Assembly: GCA_001599595.1 (NCBI GenBank)
Contig: BCHH01000002.1
Coordinates: forward strand, 348,390-412,389
Origin: Beverwykella pulmonaria
Taxonomy: Eukaryota > Ascomycota > Dothideomycetes > Pleosporales > Melanommataceae
Reading direction: 5' to 3'
Length of the DNA: 64,000 nt
Shown here: positions 49,091-59,458 of the stretch, piece by piece
Layout of the letters: the number at the start of each line of letters is the position of its first letter
Position numbering within the stretch: the first letter of the stretch is position 1
The notes under the pieces: generated by a model
Databases searched by the model: none
Seen by the model: only the letters and a program-made list of their open reading frames with translations
What the model was told of the DNA's origin: nothing
Position numbers and translations under genes: made by a program

Positions 49091-50561
49091 AATTCCTTCC
49101 GAATGTTTTCCAGATCGTCTTACTCTTCACTATTCTCAAACTCTCTATCTCATTTATATTTATCAGCACGGAGATATCGATATCCCCGGCGTCGCTTTGT
49201 GGTGCAATGTCAGAGGTCGAAGCACGACATGTCGACCCCGCAGGCACGCAACATCGCATCAAAAGCGCGCAATATAATACCCACGCCAGAAAATCGCCAC
49301 CCCAGTAAGAATGCTGATAGCTATTGCCTTTTACTTGATTTTAACCATGAAAGATAAGCCACAGTCAGTTCTCCCACGGGTACAAACGTTTGACAAAAGA
49401 GTTGGGGTTATGGGATGGACAAAGCCGACGCAGGTGCTAAACAAAAGCATTCTCGAACCATGACGAGGCGCATCTTGAGGACTGATAGGCTGAACGTTAG
49501 GATCTTTACTCGAAATATCCGATCTCTGTCGCGCCTTGAAACCCCAAGAACTAGTTAGCCATGCCCAGGACTCAAGTTACATAGTGCCCCAGCAATCGAT
49601 TCCAACTGTTCCTATTTCGTGCCAATCACTTCCTCGTTTGGTCGATTAATATACAGTGTAAGTAAGCCCGTGGTGTAGGAGCTATTGATGGCGAGGTGCA
49701 TGATAAAAGGCCGAAGTAAGGATTCAATCGGTGCGCTCCCAACAACCTGGTTCAGAGCTTCTGCAATCCAACTTACGTCGAACCACAAACCGATCGCCTT
49801 TTTCTAAAACACCGTGGCAGATCTAAATAATGACGTCATCAATTCAAAATTGGCGGCCGATAAGAAAAAGATCGTTCCACCGTCTTTACGGAGCACCGAC
49901 AGCAGTGATGTAGTGAAGAAATAACCCGTTGAGAATACACCTTTGCGGATTGAGGTCGCACCACCAACACCGACATCCCTCTGGCATCGACGCCCGAAGG
50001 TGGACCCCAACGCGATTGCCACTCAGCCATCGGTAAACGATGATCCAGAACAACCAAAGTGTTCCTAACCTCTGCCAATCTTCTGGTTTGTGCACTAATG
50101 TTACAGGGAAGGACAAATAGAAAAGCCAGAAACCGGGTGTATTAAGGCAGTTTACATAGGCTGTATGATCTATATAGTAGTAGGAGGGAAGATATCGGGT
50201 TGAAAGACATTTGTAGAAGGGGTTACGTCGATCCAGAAAAGTTGCTCGTGATGTGAAGTCAATCATGGAGGATGGGGAGGGTGGAGTGGGTTGGCGTACC
50301 CCCATCTGGGTAGAAGTTGGATCAGGCAACGCTATTTAAGAGTAGTCTTAGAAATTTTGAAGACATCAAAGGCGACTCTATCGCTGAATGAAACGAAGGG
50401 AATTTTGTGATGAAAAATTCCATTGCATAAGAAAACGAGTGCAAGGTTCCATGCACCAGCAAAGCTGCCTAAAATACAGTGGACTTCGTATAAGACTGAA
50501 CGTAGCTGGTGTATAAATATGAATATTTATCACATCAATAAGTAGGGCTATCACGGTATAT

Positions 50562-51086
50562 CACGTGAATATCACGTGCACCATATGATCTTGGATATCA
50601 CGTGTACTGTACGCTTAGTCACATGTCTCGATTAGTCATGGCTGGATATATATGCTCGTCGACTTCCATAGCTTCTAATTCAACTCAGTCCCTGATTTAT
50701 CTCGTCCATATAACGTGACCGCGCACTCCGATAAGGCCTTATCTGTAATTCTCGGCTGAATATGCTGTGACTTAAGGGGAACTGTTGCGGAACAGCATAC
50801 ATTGTTCTACAACAATTTTTGTGCCCGAGTAAGAGCAAACGCTCCCCTTCAAGTGACGAGGTAAAATAACGTGTCGAAATTTTCAAAACTAGGCTACAGG
50901 TACTTTTACAACTTGATGCTGATACGGTAACGGTAATATATTCAATTTTCCAGTAAAACTTTAGCATCGATAGTCATTAGACTTTTGTTGTAACTATACA
51001 CGCCTGCGATGTGTAGCCGATGTTGTTACGTATATCAGGTGTTCTTCTATGTCACGTGTCTCACGTGTTCTGCCATATGTCACGTG
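50562..51086. repeat. two matching CACGTG clusters, possible degraded repeat ends
   Basis: Three CACGTG palindromes occur at 50562-50567, 50573-50578 and 50599-50604, and three more at 51053-51058, 51062-51067 and 51081-51086. In both clusters the order is CACGTG, CACGTG, CCATATG, CACGTGT, so they look like direct copies about 490 bp apart. They may be remnants of long terminal repeats or of another short element. Confidence 0.4.
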
Positions 51087-51432
51087 TTACGCGTAACATA
51101 CCATATGTCCTATTCTAGCTAGCTCCCCGTGCGAGCAGTCAGCTCTTCACGGCTTTCACACTCTTTATACACACTTTACATCAGACAGTTGACTTGAGCC
51201 TTCTCCTCGTGACAGATGTTTCTATTGTACCGAGGACCTAATTTAGGCTTGATTGTATTATTGACTTGACTAAGAAAACAAACAAAAAATGAGTGAACAG
51301 TTTGCAATACTAGGCATCGGACAAACTTTACTAAGCTTGTTTCTTACATGCATGGCGGAGAGGGAATTGGTTGCCTAGTGGGCGCGCGCCATTTACTGGA
51401 CCCGGTAGATTGGGCTGTGGGGTCCACAAATG

Positions 51433-51440
51433 TATAAAAG
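51433..51440 (+). promoter_or_regulatory. TATA box of the AKR7-like gene
   Basis: TATAAAAG lies 94 bp before the ATG at 51534, a normal spacing for a fungal core promoter. Confidence 0.5.
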
Positions 51441-51533
51441 AGGCACGCCTTTTACCGTAAGATTGCCAGATTCTCAAGCCCATTGCCTTCTACGAGAACC
51501 TGTATCTCAATCTATTTGCTCAGCGCAGAGAAA

Positions 51534-52660
51534 ATGGCACCTCAACTTATCTTCGGAACTGCAACCTTCGGCATGGATTTGACCGAGTTCCAGAACCAGG
51601 ATTCCGTGAATTCTCTACTTCGAACACTTCGTGGTCTTGGCGTAGAGAGACTCGACTCAGGCGCGCGCTATCCGCCCTTGAATCCCGGTCGGTCTGAGAT
51701 GTTGATTGGGGACTCGAAAGAGTTTTGCAAGGGCTTCATCATTGATACCAAAGTTTACACGAATACTCAGACCGACGGCAGTGGCGATCTGACCCGCGCG
51801 GGGATTAGCAAGTCCTTGACCGGCAGCTTACAGCGCCTTCAAATCAACGAGGGGGTAAGACATTTGCATTTACAGTTTTTTCGTATGGTGTCTGACATTG
51901 ACTTGAAAAGATTAATGTGCTTTATGCACATAGGGCAGATCCGAGTACCCCACTCAAAGAGCAAATTCAGGGCTTCATTGAGCAAATAGCGCAAGGGCGC
52001 TGTAAGAGTGTAGGCGATAAACTCACCCAAGCTACATCCCCGCTAACTGAAAGCAGTGGGGTGTATCTAACACCCCGCCCAAAGTATTGGAGAGAATACT
52101 GCAGTTGTGCGAAGAGAATGGCTGGGCAAAGCCCAGTTGCTATCAAGGAAACTATAATCTAGTCACTCGTGGCATGGAAACGAACCTGTTACCGACACTA
52201 CGTGAGAATGGCATCGCATTTAATTGCTTCCAGTATGTATCGACATGCAAGTATGCATGAAAGTGGGCACTAACGCATGCACCATAGACCTCTCGCCGCA
52301 GGATTCTTAACTGGTAAGCTTGTCAACAAGACACATGCCGGCACACGATTTGATGAGAGCAATCCTCTTGGCAACATCATACAGAAAATGTTTGGGTCCG
52401 TGGAGTTGCATGATGCAATGAAAGTGTTCGATGAAGGGGTACGGGCAGAGGGACTAGCGCCTATGGAGGTGGCCCTTCGTTGGCTGGTAAACCACTCGGT
52501 TCTAAACAACGAGGATGGCATAATATTCGGCGCGAGCAAGGTTGATCAAGCATCGGAAACGGTCAGGTTCCTACAGAGCGGGCCATTGCCTCCATCGGTG
52601 CTTATTCTCGTCGAGAACCTCTGGGCTGCAGTAAAGGAAATGCGCAGCGACATAATCTGA
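51534..52660 (+). CDS. aldo-keto reductase, AKR7 (aflatoxin-aldehyde-reductase-like) type
   Basis: Four exons, 51534-51854, 51911-52009, 52057-52232 and 52288-52660, give about 322 residues. The enzyme would reduce an aldehyde or ketone with NADPH. The tetrad is present: Asp and Tyr in LDSGARYPP, Lys in IIDTKVYT and His in VLYAHRADPSTPL. WGVSN appears only after splicing exon 2 to exon 3 (donor GTAGGC at 52010). NGWAKPSCYQGNYNLVTR and FGASKVDQ complete the AKR7-like signature. It lies about 200 bp upstream of an O-methyltransferase gene in the same direction, a pairing common in secondary metabolism. No scaffold-forming synthase is in the window, so the pathway is unknown. Confidence 0.82.
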
Positions 52661-52870
52661 GCGTTGGGCTTTATAAGACGACCCAGCATTTTGGGCTGGT
52701 AATTTAGATGAAGTCCATTACGTTTTATGTGCCGTAATATCTAGTCCATACGCCATCAAGATGTTGCCTAGCATCTGACTGCGGCGTGGACATAAGTAAG
52801 CTGTGCGTCCTCATTCACGATTTTTATCTGTACCTGTATCAAGACCTGAAAGGGCTTGCCTGTTACTGCA

Positions 52871-54293
52871 ATGCCTCACTTAACACCACAACAACTGCTC
52901 GCCGAGCTGGAAGTTTTCGCTTTACAGCCACCAAAAGAGGCTTTGGAGGACGCCGATGTCCGGGCCAAACTCTATGCCTTGTTCGATAAGGCGAAGAAAT
53001 CACTGGAGACTCCGACCGAGTTAGTCACTAGATTGCTGTTGTCTCAGGTGAGAAAATAGAATTCTCTTACTAGCTTACACGCTAATGCAAAGGGCACTTT
53101 AGCATGTCGAAGGCACCGTAATCAACGTTGCTCTGGATCTGGAATTACTCTCCAAGCTGGAAGAAGAAAATGGTAGCACCAAAACGCTTGAGACTTTGGC
53201 ATCATCTATCAAGGTGGAACCCGCGCTTCTTAGTACGTCTCTTTACATAAACCTTTATGGCTTGTTTCAAGCCTGATTGACGTCTTAGAACGACTTTTGC
53301 GTGCTCTAGCAGCATTTGGTGCTGTCCAAGAAGTTGAGCACGATGGCTATAGGCTATCGCCGTCGCACTCCATACTGGCAAATAATGACTTCGGACATGC
53401 AGTGGTCACTGTGTAAGAATGTTTCCGCAACTGAGCTCATATCCACTTTTTACTTACGTCTTGTAAGGTCTGAAATTCTCCACCCTACTTACCAAGCCCT
53501 ACCCCAGTACCTGAAGTCAAGAAACTACGTGACGCCATCCGATCCCAAGAACACCGTAATCCAGCAGGTCTTTGGGATTAAAGACAAGGACATGATGAGC
53601 CTTGTTTTGGAAAAGCCCGATTGGGCACGCGGTTTTGGCATGCTCATGAGCACATGGGGCGAGAGCCATGCTTTGCTCCAGCATCTATATCCTGTCAAGG
53701 AAAGGCTTGTGGCGGGTTTTAACGCCGATATCAATCCGGTATTGTTTCTGGATGTCGGCGGTGGGTACGGTCAGAAGTCCATTGCTCTCCGGCAGGCATT
53801 CCCGGACCTCCCAGGCAAAGTCGTCGTGCAAGACATGCCCATGTTCATTGATACTGCGCCAGTTGTGGAGGGGATTGATTTTACTGTCCATGACTTCTTC
53901 ACGGAACAGCCTGTCAAAAGTATTAAAACAATATCTCTTCAATATAATTTTCGTCAGTTAACATATGGTCTAGGTGCAAAAGCGTATTACATCCGGCAGT
54001 GCCTACATGATTGGCCGGACGAAGCTTGCGTGAAGATATTGAGCATGCTTCGACCTTCCCTAAAACCGGGTTACTCCAAACTTCTTATTCACGAACTGAT
54101 AGTACCCGAGACTGGCGCCAGTACATGGGCCGCTGTGCAGGATATCAACATGATGTCTCTGGCCGGTGTAGCTGAGCGGACGGAGAAGGATTGGAAGATT
54201 CTCATTCATGCTGCTGGACTCGCCGTTGAGAACATTTATCGAGCTACGGATGGGGTCTCTGAGAGTGTCATTGAAGTAGTTGTGGAAGAGTAA
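52871..54293 (+). CDS. SAM-dependent O-methyltransferase (family 2, COMT-like)
   Basis: Five exons, 52871-53047, 53103-53232, 53289-53412, 53468-53919 and 53974-54293, give about 400 residues. The enzyme would methylate a hydroxyl of a small aromatic or polyketide compound. An N-terminal winged-helix dimerisation region is followed by the SAM motif LDVGGGYGQKSIAL, then VVVQDMP and the catalytic His in RQCLHDWPDEA. LIHELIVPETGAS and ERTEKDWKILIHAAGL are later family blocks. The fourth intron (53920-53973, 54 nt) is a multiple of three without a stop; removal gives VKSAKAYYIRQ, the normal family sequence, so it is judged a real intron. It follows the AKR7-like gene in tandem. Confidence 0.85.
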
Positions 54294-54599
54294 TGTTAAG
54301 CACGTCGGAAACTTCCTTGAAAGCATCGCGATATTGTACATAGTTTTAGTCAATGGCACACTGTTTCTTGAGAGAAACTTGAATTTCTACTGTAAATCTA
54401 GTACGGCGCTTAGATCCGTATCCTTATATATAGGCACTTGCAAGTTCTCATTATCCTACTCTGGCACCCGACGCTTGAATATCTCACTCCACGGCTCAGC
54501 GCCCACAATCTCAATCCTTTGCCAAGAGTATCTGCTCTTCGCCATAGCAACCCACTGAAGTGATGCCAGGATCAAGACTCCAACGAAAACTACCACGCC

Positions 54600-55460
54600 C
54601 AGTTAAACGATTTGACTTCTACGGCTGCAAATGCCGGCTAGAATGAAAAGACAATACCCATAAGTCTATAAGCTAGCGCAAAGGTGGTGATTGAAACACC
54701 GAGAGCCCCAAGGCGGAACCATTCCTAAGGAATATTCGCTGCTGGAGTCTCAAGTCGCCGCCATTGCATGAGACTACCAGCAAGAAGGAAGGCGGAGTAG
54801 AAGCCGGCCACTGTCAAACCTACGAAAGCGCTGAACGGTGTGATTTAGGACAGACCAATTAGGTTTAGGACCAAGCAAAGACGAATGTGACTACGGTGGC
54901 GACAAAGGGGAGTTTTGCACGCTCGTCCATCTTTGTTTTTCTAAGCTTCAGAAATGACCAATGTGAATGAAAGTGACTTTCTGCTTACTTTAGAAATAAA
55001 TCTGGACCCAGGAACACTGCCCTCTCTCGCAAAAGCCCACAGCATTCGCGAGGCGGTGGCATGCAGGCCCCAAGTGCTGCAAAGGCCGATGAAAATAATC
55101 ATGGAAATCTGCGCCAGGCTATTAGCTATATTCTCAAGGCAATGACTTCGGGCAACTGACCAAAGCAACTGTAGTAGGCACTGAATTTGTTACTTTGATG
55201 ATGATTGGAATGATCGGAAAGGTGAACTCTGCTCCCAAGTTGAACACCTCATCTATTGATGCGCAGAAGAGCGTCAAAGATAATCATAGAATAGCCGAGG
55301 ATGAAGAACTCAAAAACATTCATAATCATAGCTAACGGTATGACCTTGCGAGCGTTCTTGATCTCTTCCGCTGAAGCAAAGTTGGCATTGTGGTTGGCAG
55401 CAAGAGTAGCGGGGTGACTGCGTTCGCTGAGCTCAATTCTGAAGGGTATCTGGAGCACCA
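54600..55460 (-). pseudogene. truncated amino-acid/choline permease pseudogene
   Basis: Minus-strand fragments align in order with a choline/GABA-type APC permease: EEIKNARKVIPLAM, FILGYSMIIF, FIGLCST, ASRMLWAFAREGSVPGSRF, then GLTVAGFYSAFLLAG and FRLGALGVSITTFALAY. The N-terminal half is missing. A frame break follows the EEIKN part, and TAG at 54725-54727 interrupts the last section. It cannot give a working transporter. It ends abruptly beside the S41 peptidase remnant on the other strand. Confidence 0.75.
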
Positions 55461-55479
55461 TGCTGATTGAAACTCTCTT

Positions 55480-56854
55480 ATGAAGCACCCTGCTAGAGAC
55501 ATCCAAGGTAACCTGAGTGCCTTGCAGTCTGCCACATTCTACCCTGGAGATGAAATGGTCTTTAAATTCGCCAACAACTCAGTTCCCGATCTGGAGACAT
55601 ACTGGCTTGCCACCTATAGCGAACCTCAACATACCGGCCCGCTGACTACCGCTGGAGACTATTAAAACTACTTCGTCCTTGGTCTGGTTCCAGATAGCTA
55701 TACCGAGAAAAACACTCAATGGTGGCCGAACGAGACGGCGACAGACGACGGCTCGGATGGTTCGGACGATAGCGATGAGGTGGTTGAGGACGAACCCGAC
55801 TATGGATGCACTGACGGAATCCCGGCATTGAACCACTGGTGTAACGAGAGCTCAGGTGCCTTTCCCAACAATCCGGATGTGGTTCAGGCAAACCTTGGAA
55901 TTACCGATGGTGGTATCGTGACCGGATACTTCCTCGACGACATTTCCATTGGTATTCTGAGCATTCCATCTTTCTATTCCACAGGCGACGACACAGTCAA
56001 CTTCTTCATCTCCAGTGATGATTTTATCAACAATGCAACTGAGAAGAAGATTGAGAAAGTCATCATTAATCTCTAACAGAGCTCGGGTGGTCTCACACAT
56101 CTTGCGATCTCCACTTTCAAGTGCTTCTTTTATGGCATTAACACTTGGATCGGTAGCCACATTCGCAGCCATGAAATGGACAACATTCCGGGCCAAGCGT
56201 ACTCTGAGTGGTGGACTCTCTTGAAGTCGGCGGTGATGGTGTTGGAGGAGACGACATCTTCAACGAACTCCTCTATCAGATCTTTGCCGGCTCTGAATGG
56301 GTTGCCACCAACCGCATCAACGCTGAAACTGGTACAAACTTTAGCTCCTGGGCAGAATACTACGGAGCCATTGCTGAGCGTAGAGATCAATTGTCCCGAA
56401 CGGTAAGAACAACATCACGTCAATGATATTCGATGCTAATCTCTTCAAGCAACTTTTTAACCTATCTGACGAAGTGTTTGATGTCTCCACCTTCCAGGGA
56501 TTACTTCTTTTTGCTACGGAAGGGCCGAGTTCCCTGGGTTCACACCGCCCAGAGAATATTATCCTAATAAATGTTAATCCACGGCTCACCAGCACACAGC
56601 CTCTGACCGCGTCACGGCTTACCGATGGCCTTTGCTCTTCTGCCTGCGTTTTCTTCGTTGAACCTATGTCTCACCAAGCCGGCGTCAAGGCCATCGTTGT
56701 TGGTGACCGGCCGACCGAAGGGCCCATGCAAACCGCGAGTGGCACACGTGGCGCGCGGCTGTACTCGGCTGAGCCAGTAGAGCAAGCTTGCAAGCCTTTA
56801 CAGAGGAACTTAAAGAAACCGCACAGAGACTACAGAAGACTGTCTAGGAGATAA
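55480..56854 (+). pseudogene. S41-family peptidase pseudogene
   Basis: Fragments in order resemble secreted fungal S41 peptidases: YPGDEMVFKFANNS, ETYWLATYSEPQHTGPL, FVLGLVPDSY, DDISIGILSIPSFYS, SSDDFINNATEKKIEKV, GSEWVATNRIN, then RLTDGLCSSACVFF (area of the catalytic Ser) and PTEGPMQTASGTRG. The N-terminus with its signal peptide is missing. In-frame TAA stops lie at 55663-55665 and 56074-56076, both possible CAA-to-TAA changes. Frame shifts occur near 56205 (consistent with loss of one G) and near 56405. The C-terminus is replaced by unrelated sequence. It is non-functional. Confidence 0.75.
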
Positions 56855-57147
56855 TGCAATAGAGCAGGGGACTTGACAGCAATACACTAGCAATACTACA
56901 CATGCCTGCGCTACAGAAGACTCTGCAACAAGAAGACTACACAGATGAAGCCAATGGAGCAATTGGATAAAATGCGCCACTAGCGGATCTCCCGCGCCAC
57001 TGACCTGATTCTTCCATCACCATCGGAAACATGCAGCGCGTCCCGAACGAACGCATGCCGAGGCTAGCTTAAAAATATAAAACTATATTTTGATTGTATG
57101 CATTCGGAATACCAGAAATTCTACATCATCCATGGATATATAACAAA

Positions 57148-59458
57148 TTACTGTTTCTTAGATAACCTCCTAGCATCCTCAAGATCAGCGGCACGATCTT
57201 CTGCTTCCATCCTCCTTGACTCCGGACTTTGAGTTGGCACCGGTGTATACGTGCCCTTACTATATCCTACATCACCCCCTCTGTTCTCGCCCATCTTACA
57301 ATCGTCATTCAGGTCGTTCAGCCTTGCGAATTTCTTGTTCCTGTCCACCAGAACAGGCGTCTCATTCTCATCGTCCTCCCAGGGCTCGATACCCCTGGCC
57401 TCTAATGCGGATCTCTGAAGCTGCAACATGCCCGTGGCCTGCCAGTCCTCTTTCCTTTTCTGACGGCGAGGCGACCTATGTCTCCACCAAAGAATATTCA
57501 CCCAGAAGAGCTGTTGTATGAGAACGAAGTCGAGTAGAATAAGCAAGCTGCCGACCCCCAGAATAATCCCCATTCCAAGCACACTCACAGAGATATGCTC
57601 ACTACTTCTCAGTTTCAGAGCAGTGCAAAGATCGCGGAGGGCTGGGTCGGAAGGTTCTCTAACCTGCGCCAGCGAGTTTAAACCTGGGCGAATCTCAAAT
57701 TCGTTCGGGGATGCGAATTCGGAGACCCGACGCTGGAGCACGGCCAGCGAAACATTGTGGAGGTTCTCGGCTTCCAGTTGCCAGTGGTTGGGCGGTAGAG
57801 CGGATGATCCAACGCTGACAGTCGCCCATAACCAATCTTTCGCGAGTAGAAGCTCTGTGCCGAGCACTTTGAACGACCATTGCAGACTCATAGACCGGGC
57901 TGGCATCCACAGAAGCTCGGATATCGCTTTCTGTTTAGGACTCAAGTCCAAGTCTCCATCCTTAGAATCTAAAGCGTGCTTAATTACATAGAGTCCTGTG
58001 ACCGGTGTGCAGCGCGTATTCCTAATATTGCAGACTTGATACTTTTCGGTGCAACCAAGTACGGATAAGTCATCGGTGGCAGTGAAGAAGCCAGGGCCCC
58101 AGGAAGATTCGTTTTGGGCAGAAAAAAGCTCATCCTTAACCATCTCGCTGTACCTTGCCTTGTTAAAAATGGCAATTAGTGTGACATCAGCATTGCTGAC
58201 TTGAAAGTCAGAAACTGGGATGAAATCACTGGCTGTGTCGTTATCGTAGTAGGATGTTTGGACCCTATCAACAATTAGTATCTTTAGGCGTAACCAAAGG
58301 AAGAATGTATAACTGCTTCCGTTATGGTAATGCAGTGGCTAAAGATACTAAGAACTCACCGGATTGTGTATGGTTCTTGGACATATGTTTTCATGAATTC
58401 TGAAACGCAGAAGGTCGTGAGGTTTGTCGTGGAATTCTTAAATGTAGCATCGCATCCGTCATTGTCACCCGAGGTGGGATGCCCCATTTCGTAGAATTTT
58501 ATCCTCGTATTCGTGCGCCCGTCACCGAACGCTTCCGGTATGTTATCAATCCAATCCGTGGCGTATCGTTCAGCGCTAACAGGAGCACAGCTTGTTATTC
58601 TCCGTACTGTCATCGAGTCTGATTCCGGATAGTTGATACCGAGATCCTTGTTGGAATGTATGGCTCCGGAATCATATCGCACCGCCGAAGATGTTGCACA
58701 AGTCTCCTCGTTTACAAAGGGGCATGAGGTATCGTTGACGGATGATGCGTTGACTCCATGTAAGTACGGTTGTACATAAACGTTGCAGCCACCAGAAGCC
58801 CCATTGTCGTTCTTATTGTAGCACGAGCGAACGTACGCCGCACTCCTTGAGAGAGCCAAACGTCCCAGTAGGACTTGCGTGTTGAATGTGAGTAGTCCTT
58901 CTTCGTCCAGATTCTCTGGCTCTACACCTCGAAGGTTCTCCACCTCGTCAGGAAAACCGCAAATATCGCCGGCCATCAGCGCCTGTCCTGAAGCGGATGT
59001 TGTCGTGACGCGGGATGAAAACAATCCTGCGACAGCAAAAAAGCTAATATGGATAGCGGAAACCAAAAGCAGCGGTAACAAGGTCCTCAAGGGTGCTTGA
59101 GCATTCCCTTTCCTTTTCCATGCGAACGCGGACGAGGCTATGGTCCAGAATGCGTTGGTCGCAGTCACAGAGTTTCTAAGGATGGCCTGTTGTTGATGGA
59201 AAAGTCCATTTTTTGACGCCGTCGTCGATCTCGTCTGGTGCAAGATGAAGCTAACCACGCGCCAGAAGCAGCTACCGGAATACTGTACGAACAGAGTGAG
59301 AAAGGAGACCAGAATCAAGCCTGCATATGTCGGCAGTGTAAGGGTAGCGCCCCCAATCTTCCCATCCTCTGTTTATTTGATTAGCGCGTGATAATGAACG
59401 TAAGGACTGTAGACTCACCCCAGTTCGTCCAGAATCCGTTGTAAAACCCATTACTCAT
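57148..59458 (-). CDS. large fungal membrane protein of unknown function
   Basis: Three exons, 59458-59419, 59368-58360 and 58264-57148, give about 721 residues. The first exon encodes only 13 residues (MSNGFYNGFWTNW), and splicing adds EDGKIGGATLTLP to them. Hydrophobic segments occur near the N-terminus (YAGLILVSFLTLFVQY, LLPLLLVSAIHISFFAVAGL) and late (VLGMGIILGVGSLLILLDFV), enclosing a roughly 430-residue region rich in Cys and N-glycosylation sites that is probably outside the cell or in a lumen. The C-terminal 110 residues are charged and hydrophilic. The W-R-V-V-S-F-I-L-H-Q segment recurs in a widespread fungal family without assigned function. No catalytic motif was seen. Confidence 0.72.

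Larger units (their letters stand above)
49091..51533. other. intergenic, repeat-like AT-rich region
   Basis: This 2.4-kb stretch separates the divergent TauD-type and AKR7-like genes. A 147-codon minus frame at 49886-50329 has hydrophobic stretches but no known motif and is not called. Two CACGTG clusters lie within it. A TATA box for the AKR7-like gene is near the right end. Confidence 0.45.

Noticed and set aside
49886..50329. 147-codon minus-strand frame with hydrophobic parts
   Set aside because: No known motif, close to repeat-like sequence, and no convincing splice structure.
53920..53973. Reading the O-methyltransferase straight through this segment
   Set aside because: The segment is open, but it has GT/AG borders and inserts 18 residues inside a conserved strand; treating it as an intron restores the family sequence.
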